A stretch of 33,695 bases of DNA from Acidobacteriota bacterium (GTDB lineage: Bacteria > Acidobacteriota > Blastocatellia > Pyrinomonadales > Pyrinomonadaceae). Below, one piece after another: positions 23,107-31,061 of the stretch. The position numbers and the translations under genes are program-made. The stretch lies in the NCBI GenBank assembly GCA_023436495.1, contig JAEZIT010000053.1, forward strand, positions 1 to 33,695. The letters run 5' to 3'. The notes under the pieces are model-generated. The model saw only the letters and a list, made by a program, of their open reading frames with translations, had not been told where the DNA came from and made no database searches. The number at the start of each line of letters is the position of its first letter. Position 1 is the stretch's first letter.

Positions 23107-23892
23107 ATGACCGATAAAGTATTTGCAAGGGATATTTTACAAGGCAGAGTTGCGTTTGTAACGGGCGGCGGGACCGGCATTACGGGCGGCGTCGCACGTG
23201 CCATGGCGGAACACGGAGCGAGGCTTGTCATCGTCAGCCGCAATATTGAAAACCTCGTCCCAATGCAGCAATACATCGAAGAAAACGGCGGACAGTGCCT
23301 AGCCGTGGCCGCTGACGTTCGCGATCATGAAGCCGTAAAGGCCGCAATCGCCCAAGCCGTTGAACGATTCGGAAAGATCGACATCGTCGTCAACGGCGCC
23401 GCCGGGAATTTCCTCTGCGCGGCAAGCGAATTGTCGGCCAACGGGTTCGGGACGGTCATCGACATTGACACAAAGGGCACATTCAACGTTTGCCGCGCGG
23501 CCTTTGAAGAGTTACAAAGATCGAAGGGACAGATCCTGAATATTTCCGCGACGCTTCACTACCTTGCCACGCCGATGCAGATACACGTCTCGGCCGCAAA
23601 AGCCGGCGTCGATGCAATAACCCGCAATCTTTCCGCCGAATGGGGACGCTATGGTATTCGCGTGAACGGCATCGCGCCGGGACCGATCGAAGATACCGAA
23701 GGAATGAAGCGCCTGCTGCCAGAGGCGCTGAAAGAAAAGATCACTAAAAAGATACCGCTCGGACGGTTCGGAAAGATCAGCGACATCGAAAATGCCGCGC
23801 TCTTTCTGACATCCGATGCCGCAAACTATATTAACGGCGTCACGCTCGTTGTCGACGGCGGACAGTGGCTGCTTGGCACCAGCCTCGCCTGA
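23107..23892 (+). CDS. SDR-family enzyme resembling 2,4-dienoyl-CoA reductase
   Basis: 261 residues from ATG at 23107; an earlier in-frame ATG at 22972 would overlap the divergent lipoprotein gene and adds no conserved sequence. NADP(H)-binding Rossmann fold: FVTGGGTGITGGVA near residue 20, then VVNGAAGNFLC, DIDTKGTFNVCRAAFEEL, ISATLHYLATPMQIHVSAAKAGVD, and RVNGIAPGPIEDTEGM. This run closely matches 2,4-dienoyl-CoA reductases (DECR, including the peroxisomal DECR2), which remove conjugated double bonds during beta-oxidation of unsaturated fatty acids. As in that group the usual catalytic Tyr of YxxxK is absent (VSAAK). Divergent from the lipoprotein with only 43 bp between starts, and no other beta-oxidation genes adjacent. 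Confidence 0.85.
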   Translation: MTDKVFARDILQGRVAFVTGGGTGITGGVARAMAEHGARLVIVSRNIENLVPMQQYIEENGGQCLAVAADVRDHEAVKAAIAQAVERFGKIDIVVNGAAGNFLCAASELSANGFGTVIDIDTKGTFNVCRAAFEELQRSKGQILNISATLHYLATPMQIHVSAAKAGVDAITRNLSAEWGRYGIRVNGIAPGPIEDTEGMKRLLPEALKEKITKKIPLGRFGKISDIENAALFLTSDAANYINGVTLVVDGGQWLLGTSLA

Positions 23893-23898
23893 CAAACG

Positions 23899-25689
23899 TT
23901 ACTGTAATACGGTAGTCATTACTTCTTCGGCATCCGGTTCTTCTCCAACCGGCGGTTTTTTCGCGAATATCGACCGAAGAACGATCATCTTTGCCAATAT
24001 TCGAACCTCGGTCCGGTCGAACCTGTCGGTCAGGGCTTTCGTCTTTTCAAGGTCGGCATATGCCAGTGTCCTTACGGTATCTTCCGCGACACCGAGGTCG
24101 CCGGTGAACCCACGCACCATAGATCCGCTGAATGCCCCGAGCTGCACCTCGCCGTCCTGGATCGCCTCTTCACCCGCGTCGATAAACTCGCCTATTTTGA
24201 CCGTCGCCCCTATTAGTTCGTTCGCACGAAAGACGAGGTCGCTAAGGATCGGGAACGCTCGCTCGGGATCGGCCTTTGCGTAGCCCGCGGCCAGCATCCA
24301 ATTCAGTAAAAAGTCCCGGAAATTCTTAGGATGCGGGCTTACCAGCGATTGCGCGTCACGCATAATGTCGGACGCAAGTTCTTTATCGCCGGCACTTGCG
24401 ATCTGGCCGGCAAGCAGGCTCAGCGCGGCGATCTTCGCCTCTCTGCCCGGCGTTTGCGCGATTATCTGCCGCGCGCGGGCCGCAGCTTTCGCTCGCTCTT
24501 CCTTCGACAGCTCCGTCTTCCCGGTCGAAGCTCGAATTTCTTCGAGTTCCTGCTCGCGGCGTTCGCGAGCCTCGGCAGCCAGCCTCCTACGCTGTGCTGC
24601 GGGCGACTCTTTCGCAATTGGCGGAGGCGGAACCGCGCTGGCTGTCGTCGAAACGACTACTCGTTTCGTGCCCGCAGGCGCCGTTATCTTGAATTTAGTC
24701 CTTATCTGCGCTGCCCTTGCCGGCGAATATTTTTCGATCGAATCGATATGTTCGACGCCGCTCGTAACGTATCCCATACCGTCCATCTCGTATTCGTCCA
24801 TCTCCGTAGGTTCCGGCTTGTCCAGGATAGCGCGAGCTAGCAGCTCAGCGATTTCGCGCAGTTCCTGCCGCGAATACGGCTTTCGCCCGGAACCTTCAAG
24901 CTGCTCGTCTCCGAATGCCAGCAATCCCGCCAGAGCGCCGATCGACTTTCGCTCAGGATTCTCTCCTTTGACCTTGCTCAATACAGCGGCGGCAAATTCG
25001 GAGCCTTTGTCGGGGTCTTTCTTATAGATCTTTTTCAGCAGTTCGACATGCTGGTAGCCAAAGCCTTTTTCAAGTGAGCTTCGCCCGAGCCGGCCTGCCT
25101 TTACCGGGTCCTTCTCGGCGATCTTGACCAAAAGCTGCTGCTCGAAATGCTTGTCGCTCTCGATCATTTTCGCCCGCATTTCCGGATTTGACACTATATT
25201 CCCGATACCTTCGTAAAAACTGTACGCAAGGTCCGGATCATGTTCGGCGATCCCGGATGCCATCTGCTGCCTGACGGAAAAAGCCATTCGGAATTTCTTC
25301 TCGATCTGTGAGCGGTTTGTCGGTTCTTCCAGGAATGACATTATTCCCGGGCCGGCCTCTTCGCCGTCACCGCGCGGGCCCAAGGCGTTGATCTGCGCAT
25401 CGTATTGCATCACCAACTGCCTGAAATCGTTGATAACGCTTTCGATCATCGCGCGGGCTTCTTTCTCATCTTCAAACCACAGAAGGTTAGCGAGCTCAGC
25501 GGTGAAACTTATTCGGTTTTCGAGAGTTCTTAGATTGCCGACGTCCGCTGCCGTCTCCTGCAGAAACACCAGGGCCTTCTGCCTGAACTTGGCTTCATCG
25601 CCGTCAGCGGCCTTTATTCCTGGAACCTGCGCCGGCGCGATCGCGGCAAAACACAACACGAGTGATGGGAGAATTAATTTTTTCAACAT
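23899..25689 (-). CDS. Periplasmic helical-repeat protein of unknown function
   Basis: 596 residues with a signal peptide (MLKKLILPSLVLCFAAIAPA, cleavage after PAQ). GGAGG lies 11 nt before the ATG. Mature protein is helical with HEAT/TPR-like pairs, for example DEKEARAMIESVINDFRQL, DPDLAYSFYEGIGNI, DPVKAGRLGRSSLEKG and DPERAFPILSDLVFRANEL; the recurring DPxxA(Y/F/G) spacing suggests degenerate repeats. A Pro/Ala stretch (SAVPPPPIAKES) and a highly charged coiled coil (about 370-410, RRRLAAEARERREQELEEI) separate two helical halves. Such proteins in acidobacterial genomes are common but uncharacterised. It is convergent with the SDR gene, 6 bp apart. Confidence 0.75.
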   Translation of the reverse strand: MLKKLILPSLVLCFAAIAPAQVPGIKAADGDEAKFRQKALVFLQETAADVGNLRTLENRISFTAELANLLWFEDEKEARAMIESVINDFRQLVMQYDAQINALGPRGDGEEAGPGIMSFLEEPTNRSQIEKKFRMAFSVRQQMASGIAEHDPDLAYSFYEGIGNIVSNPEMRAKMIESDKHFEQQLLVKIAEKDPVKAGRLGRSSLEKGFGYQHVELLKKIYKKDPDKGSEFAAAVLSKVKGENPERKSIGALAGLLAFGDEQLEGSGRKPYSRQELREIAELLARAILDKPEPTEMDEYEMDGMGYVTSGVEHIDSIEKYSPARAAQIRTKFKITAPAGTKRVVVSTTASAVPPPPIAKESPAAQRRRLAAEARERREQELEEIRASTGKTELSKEERAKAAARARQIIAQTPGREAKIAALSLLAGQIASAGDKELASDIMRDAQSLVSPHPKNFRDFLLNWMLAAGYAKADPERAFPILSDLVFRANELIGATVKIGEFIDAGEEAIQDGEVQLGAFSGSMVRGFTGDLGVAEDTVRTLAYADLEKTKALTDRFDRTEVRILAKMIVLRSIFAKKPPVGEEPDAEEVMTTVLQ

Positions 25690-25722
25690 TTGGGGAACAG
25701 CCTCCGTAAGGACGGTTTGAAT

Positions 25723-25751
25723 ATAATAGATTGAACGCCGTAAATAGTAAA
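25723..25751 (-). promoter_or_regulatory. Candidate promoter of the helical-repeat protein gene
   Basis: On the minus strand: -35 TTTACT (25751-25746), 17-bp spacer, -10 TATTAT (25728-25723); predicted start about 25716, a 26-nt leader that includes GGAGG. The same AT-rich region also has TATAAT (25722-25727) on the plus strand, with no matching -35 for the pabA/trpG gene. Confidence 0.4.
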
Positions 25752-25778
25752 TAACTTTCGAAGTGATAAAATTGCAAA

Positions 25779-26345
25779 ATGCTGTTAGTGATCGATAATT
25801 ACGATTCGTTTACATATAACCTGGTGCAGTATTTGGGCGAACTTGGTGCCGAAATGAAGATCGTTCGCAATGACGAAGTGACCGTAGACGAGATCGAGAA
25901 CGGCCTCCGGCCCGACAAGGTCCTTATATCGCCCGGCCCCGGAAACCCTGACTCTGCGGGGATCACGCTTGCGGCGATCGAGCGCTTCGCCGCGAAATTG
26001 CCCATACTTGGCGTCTGTCTCGGGCATCAGGCGATTGGACAGTTCTTCGGCGGAACGGTCGCGCGAGCACCTGAGCCGGTTCACGGAAAGCCCGTCGCCG
26101 TGAGCCACGACGGCAAAACGATCTTTTCGGGCCTTTCGCAGGATTTCAAAGCCGGCCGCTATCATTCGCTAGTCGTCGATCGCGACAGTGTACCCAAATG
26201 CCTCGAGATCTCTGCCGAATCACCCGACGGCCTCGTTATGGGCCTGCGGCACAAGACTTTGCCGGTCGAGGGCGTTCAATTCCATCCTGAATCGATACTG
26301 ACGGACGAAGGCAAGAAATTATTGGCGAATTTTCTTAAACTCTGA
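25779..26345 (+). CDS. pabA: Glutamine amidotransferase, aminodeoxychorismate/anthranilate synthase component II
   Basis: 188 residues, normal length for PabA/TrpG. Supplies ammonia from glutamine to PabB or TrpE, for folate or tryptophan synthesis. LLVIDNYDSFTYNLVQYLGELG at the start, ISPGPGNPDSAG oxyanion-strand region, nucleophile Cys80 in GVCLGHQAIG, and the triad completed by His169 and Glu171 in QFHPES. Whether the partner is trpE or pabB cannot be told from this window because neither is next to it. Followed 14 nt later by lpxK on the same strand. Confidence 0.92.
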   Translation: MLLVIDNYDSFTYNLVQYLGELGAEMKIVRNDEVTVDEIENGLRPDKVLISPGPGNPDSAGITLAAIERFAAKLPILGVCLGHQAIGQFFGGTVARAPEPVHGKPVAVSHDGKTIFSGLSQDFKAGRYHSLVVDRDSVPKCLEISAESPDGLVMGLRHKTLPVEGVQFHPESILTDEGKKLLANFLKL

Positions 26346-26352
26346 ATATACT
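26322..26352 (+). promoter_or_regulatory. Weak candidate promoter immediately before lpxK
   Basis: -35 TTGGCG (26322-26327) inside the end of the pabA gene, 19-bp spacer (longer than ideal), -10 TATACT (26347-26352). The -10 ends 7 nt before the lpxK ATG, so transcription would start at the ATG itself. Confidence 0.3.
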
Positions 26353-26359
26353 TTCGATT

Positions 26360-27442
26360 ATGCTGAGCGTCGCCGGGCGGGTTTATGGGGTCATCGCGGA
26401 TCTCCGGAATCGGCTTTATGAAAATGAGACCTTCAGATCGCGCGGGCTCGGCGCGAAGACGATCAGCGTCGGCAATATCACCGCCGGCGGCACGGGGAAA
26501 ACGCCTCTAGTCGCCTCTATAGCACAAACCCTCATCGAACGCGGCGAGACGGTTTGCATTTTAACCCGCGGCTACGGCCGAAAAGACCCGCGTTCGCGTG
26601 TTGTCGTCGCTGACGGCGAAAAAGTCCTCGCCGGCGCCGAAAAAGCCGGTGATGAACCCGCTGAACTGGCCGCGAAGCTCGGCGGCAAGGCCGTCATTAT
26701 CGCCGATCCGGACCGGGTTTCCGCAGGGCTTTGGGCAAAGGATGAATTCGGCATTACCGTCTTCATCCTCGACGATGGCTTCCAACACCGCCGCATCCTC
26801 CGTGACCTCGACATCGTTTGTATCGACGCTACAGATCCGTTCGGCGGCGAGAAAATGCTGCCCACGGGCCGGCTTCGCGAACCCCAGCACAATCTAGCGC
26901 GGGCTGACGTTGCCGTGATCACGCGGGTTGATCTGGCCGGCGATATGTCGAAACTCACGGCCAGGATCTCTACTCTCAATCCTGATGCCCGTATCTTTAG
27001 TGCATTCAATAAGATCGCGAACATCACTGAACTCCGGGAGTTTCTCGCTGACTCGCAGCGGCCGCAGGGTTCGATAGCTGATAATCTGGTAAAACACGGC
27101 GATCCGGCTGTTGCCGCGAATGACGCGAAAGCAGAAATTCGCGCGCTTGCCTTCTGCGGATTAGGCAATCCGAAAAACTTCTTTAACCTGCTGTTGAGCC
27201 TGGATGATCCGGCCGTAGACCTCGACTTGGCGGTAATAAAGGATTTTCCGGACCATCACGCTTATACTCAAAGTGACATTTCGGAACTGGAAATGATGGC
27301 AACGGCGGCTGGCGTCTCTATTCTTCTAACTACGGCTAAGGATGCCGTTAAACTGAACGGCTTGAAATTCGCTCTTCCCTGTTATGTGGTTGAGATCGAA
27401 GTTTGCCTTAATGACGATGACGCCTTTCGCTCGCTATTATGA
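26360..27442 (+). CDS. lpxK: Tetraacyldisaccharide 4'-kinase
   Basis: 360 residues. Phosphorylates the 4' position of the lipid A disaccharide at the inner membrane, the sixth step of the Raetz pathway, so the organism makes lipid A and has an outer membrane. P-loop GNITAGGTGKTPL, TRGYGRKDPRSR, DEPAELA, FILDDGFQHRRILRDLDIVCIDATDP, the LpxK-typical DDGFQH block, and a C-terminal region with FPDHHAYTQSDI, the DHHxY motif, and TTAKDAVKL. N-terminal segment MLSVAGRVYGVIADLRNRLY fits the membrane-binding helix. No Shine-Dalgarno is evident. Its stop overlaps the convergent AI-2E gene's stop by 6 bp. Confidence 0.95.
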   Translation: MLSVAGRVYGVIADLRNRLYENETFRSRGLGAKTISVGNITAGGTGKTPLVASIAQTLIERGETVCILTRGYGRKDPRSRVVVADGEKVLAGAEKAGDEPAELAAKLGGKAVIIADPDRVSAGLWAKDEFGITVFILDDGFQHRRILRDLDIVCIDATDPFGGEKMLPTGRLREPQHNLARADVAVITRVDLAGDMSKLTARISTLNPDARIFSAFNKIANITELREFLADSQRPQGSIADNLVKHGDPAVAANDAKAEIRALAFCGLGNPKNFFNLLLSLDDPAVDLDLAVIKDFPDHHAYTQSDISELEMMATAAGVSILLTTAKDAVKLNGLKFALPCYVVEIEVCLNDDDAFRSLL

Positions 27443-28669
27443 CGACGATTGCTCTTCCAGTATCTCTTTATTCTCTTTCGGTTCGAGCAATCCCGTGAAC
27501 AGCCCTGTGCTGCCGCTGTGTTCCAGCACGTGTTTATATATGACGGTGATCAGCGCGACCACCGGAATAGCGATGAAAACTCCGGGGATCCCGGCAACCT
27601 GTTCGCCCGCCAGCACCGACAGGATCACCGCCAGCGGATGCAGATGAATTCCTTCGCGGACGATGCGCGGGTACGTAAAATAATCGTGAACGATCCGGAG
27701 ACTGCCCAGGAAGACCGCCGTCCACAGCGACTGCCAGCCCGATTCGAATCCGGCGACTATCACCGCGACTATTGCCAGCGTCAGCGGCCCCAGCAAAGGA
27801 ATGAATTCCAGGACCGCAGCCAGTATCCCGAGCAGCAACGCGTAATCGTTGCCAAGCAGATAAAACCCGATCGTACACAACGCGCCGATCAGCACGCAAG
27901 AAATAAGCTGTGCCCGCGTATACGCCGTCATTGTGTTATTGACGTCCTGCATCACCGCATCGACGCGCGAGCGCCATTCGCCTACAGGTACCATCCGCAG
28001 CAAAGCCACCTTGAACAAATGCGCGTCTTTCAGGAAAAAGAATGCCAGGATCGGCACCAGTATCAGCCACGGAACATAAGTCACCGCATAGATCGCACCG
28101 AGCCCGAACAGCGTCGTCAGAAATGTGCTCGCACCCTCGAGAAATATGTTTATCCGGTCGTTTATCTGTTTTTGTACGCTTTCAGCTATCCGCATTCGGT
28201 CTAGCCTTCGGTTCAGGTCATTCAGGGATGTCTGTATCGATGAAGTGTACTCCGGAACGCTTGCAATGAACGTCCTCGCCTGTTCGGTAACGACCGGTGC
28301 CAGCGAATATATGCCTACCGCTATGACCGAAAACACGATCATGAACGATAAGGCTATCGCAAGCCCGCGCGGCATCACCGCCGACAACTTGTTCTTGAAC
28401 GGACTCTGTATTAGGTTCACCAGCGGGTTGATCAGATATGCCAGCAGGACCGCCAGCACGATCATAAAGAGCAGATACGTGAGCGAGGTCAGCACGACGC
28501 CCAGAAGGTCCTTGACGGCCAGTAGCAGCAGCACTATCACGACCACGCGGACGATCGACCTCGCCGACGGGGACGATGAAACCAGCGCGACGCGCTGGAT
28601 CGACTCGGACCGTTCTCCGAGAAAGTTCTCGTTCGTTTGCTCGGATTTTGACGTTTCCTGATCGCTCAT
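27437..28669 (-). CDS. AI-2E family transporter (PerM-like permease)
   Basis: 410 residues. About eight membrane segments, beginning IVRVVVIVLLLLAVKDLLGVV and LLFMIVLAVLLAYLINPLVN. The family signatures are visible: YLINPLVNLI, VPWLILVPILAFFFLKD, ALLLGILAAVLEFIPLLGPLT and the C-terminal PLAVILSVLAGEQVAGIPGVFIAIPVVA. The name comes from E. coli TqsA, which exports autoinducer-2; most family members have unknown substrates, and some act as Na+/H+ antiporters. A hydrophilic N-terminus (MSDQETSKSEQTNENFLG) and a Glu/Ser tail are unremarkable. It starts inside an ATGA overlap (28666-28669) with the lipoprotein gene upstream, so it is translationally coupled. Confidence 0.9.
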   Translation of the reverse strand: MSDQETSKSEQTNENFLGERSESIQRVALVSSSPSARSIVRVVVIVLLLLAVKDLLGVVLTSLTYLLFMIVLAVLLAYLINPLVNLIQSPFKNKLSAVMPRGLAIALSFMIVFSVIAVGIYSLAPVVTEQARTFIASVPEYTSSIQTSLNDLNRRLDRMRIAESVQKQINDRINIFLEGASTFLTTLFGLGAIYAVTYVPWLILVPILAFFFLKDAHLFKVALLRMVPVGEWRSRVDAVMQDVNNTMTAYTRAQLISCVLIGALCTIGFYLLGNDYALLLGILAAVLEFIPLLGPLTLAIVAVIVAGFESGWQSLWTAVFLGSLRIVHDYFTYPRIVREGIHLHPLAVILSVLAGEQVAGIPGVFIAIPVVALITVIYKHVLEHSGSTGLFTGLLEPKENKEILEEQSSS

Positions 28670-29076
28670 TCCTTAGGTTTCGAGTGATCCTCGAACGCAA
28701 ACCGATCCTTCATTGCCTTCATACCGTCCGGCGCTATCGGATAATTCGTCCCGACGACGATCGCTCTGCGTTCATCGGTCAAAACTCGCCTGTTCACCTG
28801 CGCCGTATGTGTGCGGATCAGCGCCGTGTCTTCGCTGTCAAATTCCTGCCCGTCCTTTCGCCGGAAAATATAGATCGAATCGAATCCGGCCGTCCGCATT
28901 CGCTCGAGTTGCTTTTCGGCGGTTTCCGGCTCCGGTGCTGTGCTCGGGTTGGCCCCGGCCTCAGGCGTTTCAGCCCTCCGCGAATTCGAATTTAATATTG
29001 CCTCATTCGGCCCGCACGCCGCAATGAACAACGCGGCGATGAACAGCCCTGATATGGCCTCAATTCGTTTCTTCAT
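28666..29076 (-). CDS. Small lipoprotein of unknown function
   Basis: 136 residues from ATG at 29076; the longer frame from 29163 has no signal sequence before it and is rejected. Lipoprotein signal MKKRIEAISGLFIAALFIAAC (lipobox IAAC, Cys21). A Ser/Pro/Glu-rich linker (NSNSRRAETPEAGANPSTAP) follows, then a compact C-terminal domain: LERMRTAGFDSIYIFRRKDGQEFDSEDTALI, VNRRVLTDERRAIVVGTNY and GMKAMKDRFAFEDHS. Nothing recognised. It overlaps the upstream GT-C-like gene by 17 bp and the AI-2E gene by 4 bp, so the three form an operon. Confidence 0.75.
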   Translation of the reverse strand: MKKRIEAISGLFIAALFIAACGPNEAILNSNSRRAETPEAGANPSTAPEPETAEKQLERMRTAGFDSIYIFRRKDGQEFDSEDTALIRTHTAQVNRRVLTDERRAIVVGTNYPIAPDGMKAMKDRFAFEDHSKPKE

Positions 29077-30901
29077 CAACGGTATTGTCCACCGGAATGT
29101 GGCCGGCAGCGTTCTCTTCGGCGTCGAGAATTCTCGTCTCTTCCGGCGTTTCCGGCATATCATCGGCCGCGGCCGGCGGGTCGCCCTGCTCGTCCCTTAT
29201 CTTAAAGAACCTGGCTTCGTCGTCTTCATAGACCAGATCGACCCAACCACTGTCAAGCATTTTCGCGACCATGTCATGGTTCTCTCGTGCGTCGGTGAAA
29301 ATGTACCGGGTCCCGAAACGGTCGCGGATCTGCGGCGCCGGGTCATCCGTCTTTCCGGTCGTAATGTCCACCAACAGCTTATATAGATCAGGGTTCTCCG
29401 AATACAGATAGTTCGGGTCTAGGCCGTAGACGTAAGAATGCTTCTGATCGTAGAAGAACAGCTTCGGGAAATCGTCCCAGGTGCAATTGAATATCATCGT
29501 GCCCGCGGGAATATTTTCGTTGCCGTTCTCGTCGTGCCCTTGGGCCCATTCCATCGCGCGCCTGTATTTATCGGCGTCCTCGTTGCCGCGTATCGTGTCG
29601 ATCAGGCCGTTCTCATCGATCCCGAAGCGGTGCAGCCCCGTCAGGTTATACATAAAGAACACGACCATAGCGAAGCCGATCGCCCACAGGCCCGCCTGTT
29701 TCGCGGTGTTCCAGTATGCCTGTTCGTCGTTGGGTTTTACTACATCCAGAAATGGTTCAATGTCCTTCCGGAAATCGTCGGGGAGCTCCGATGCCTGCGA
29801 ACGGCTGAATGCCTGAACGCTGAACGCGGCGAATAATATCGCGAAAGGCGGAAAATACTCCGCGAAACGCTTTGAACGAAATTGCGCGGCCAGCAACACC
29901 GTCGTGAACATCAGAAAGAATGCCGCTTTTTCCGGCAGCTTTCCGCCGCGGGGCACAAACAGGATATAGCCGATCAGCATCGCCGCGAGTGCGACCGGGA
30001 AATTCATCAACAGCTCCATTCCCGTGTACGGGTACCATTCGCCCCCCACCGCAACGGCAAAATCGCTGCCAACCTTGATCTTCGTATAAGCGTGCTCCCA
30101 GAAAAGCTGCAGGTTCTTCGGAAAATACGGATTGACCACGTTCCCGAGTATCATCCCGGCCGTCGTGTATGCCAGAGGCCTCCATTCGAACCGTCGCTCG
30201 TTCCACGCGATGATGATCGTCCAGATGATCGCCGCGAACCACAGCAGCGGAAACAGGCTGTACGTCCATACGAAGGCGAACATCAGCGGCATCAGCCAAA
30301 CGTACTTCCGCTCGAACAGCAAATAGATCCCTAGGATGGTGATGATGATCGTAAGCGGCGGGGCCTTGGCCATGTTCATCCGGAAATAGAATGAATTGGC
30401 ACAGGTCAGGATCGCGATCAGCCACAAAAGCTGATACTTGACGTCGTATTTATAAAGCAGCCAGTAACATGAAAAGATCGCCAGCGTCGCAAAAACGACC
30501 GCGCCGACCTTCGCCGCCATCACTGGCTCCAGAAACCAAAGGAACGGGATCTGCAGCAGATGGAACAGGAAATGATGGTCGTTATAGTCCTGAGGGTTCA
30601 GCACCGTCAGCGGCAGCCATTCGAACGTCGGCAGCCATTTGCCCTGCGAAAAATTCTCCCACAGTAGCGAACTCCAGCGGATATGGTAATAACCGTCCCA
30701 ATCCCCGCAGCAGATCGCATTCGTCTGAAACTGCAGGAAGATCATCACCAGCAGTATCGCGAAAAAGCCAAAGACCAAATACACCACGCGCGTCGCCTGT
30801 TCGGTCTCCAGGTATTCACGCCAGCTCAATTTCCTATTCTCCGTCTTTTCGGCGCCGCTGTCCGGCGCCGCACTCGGTTCGTTACTCAAGATCTCTTCCA
30901 T
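29060..30901 (-). CDS. Polytopic GT-C glycosyltransferase-like protein with STT3-like first loop
   Basis: 613 residues from ATG at 30901 (a GTG at 30955 would add 18 residues). A cytoplasmic N-terminus is followed by YLVFGFFAILLVMIFLQF, then an outer loop CCGDWDGYYHIRWSSLLWENF. The D-x-D...YYHxR pattern resembles the first-loop DxD of STT3/AglB oligosaccharyltransferases. About ten further membrane segments run to about residue 440, then a soluble C-terminal domain (FNCTWDDFPKLFFYDQKHSYVYGLDPNYLY...) of about 150 residues with an acidic tail. The STT3 hallmark WWDYG is not present, so I call it GT-C-like, not an oligosaccharyltransferase. First gene of an operon with a lipoprotein and an AI-2E-family protein. 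Confidence 0.65.
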   Translation of the reverse strand: MEEILSNEPSAAPDSGAEKTENRKLSWREYLETEQATRVVYLVFGFFAILLVMIFLQFQTNAICCGDWDGYYHIRWSSLLWENFSQGKWLPTFEWLPLTVLNPQDYNDHHFLFHLLQIPFLWFLEPVMAAKVGAVVFATLAIFSCYWLLYKYDVKYQLLWLIAILTCANSFYFRMNMAKAPPLTIIITILGIYLLFERKYVWLMPLMFAFVWTYSLFPLLWFAAIIWTIIIAWNERRFEWRPLAYTTAGMILGNVVNPYFPKNLQLFWEHAYTKIKVGSDFAVAVGGEWYPYTGMELLMNFPVALAAMLIGYILFVPRGGKLPEKAAFFLMFTTVLLAAQFRSKRFAEYFPPFAILFAAFSVQAFSRSQASELPDDFRKDIEPFLDVVKPNDEQAYWNTAKQAGLWAIGFAMVVFFMYNLTGLHRFGIDENGLIDTIRGNEDADKYRRAMEWAQGHDENGNENIPAGTMIFNCTWDDFPKLFFYDQKHSYVYGLDPNYLYSENPDLYKLLVDITTGKTDDPAPQIRDRFGTRYIFTDARENHDMVAKMLDSGWVDLVYEDDEARFFKIRDEQGDPPAAADDMPETPEETRILDAEENAAGHIPVDNTVDEETN

Positions 30902-31003
30902 TGAATATATCGACGCCCGCTTTTTGAGAGCTTTCCGCGGGTATATAGATTGCACTCAAAAATTATCACGAAACCAAGAGAATATCTAATTCCGGCCCGG
31001 TTT

Positions 31004-31031
31004 TTGAAAATCGCCGGTTTGCCAATATATG
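31004..31031 (+). promoter_or_regulatory. Candidate promoter of the alpha/beta hydrolase gene
   Basis: -35 TTGAAA (31004-31009), 16-bp spacer, -10 TATATG (31026-31031). The ATG at 31029 lies inside this -10 box, which favours the second ATG at 31062, preceded by GAGAG at about 7 nt. Confidence 0.45.
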
Positions 31032-31061
31032 GTCCGAAAACCTAAAATTGAGAGTTTAACT

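Noticed and set aside
27449..28204. 251-residue plus-strand reading frame opposite the AI-2E gene
   Set aside because: It is low-complexity (Arg, Asp, Gln, His), the expected shadow of a hydrophobic membrane protein gene on the other strand.
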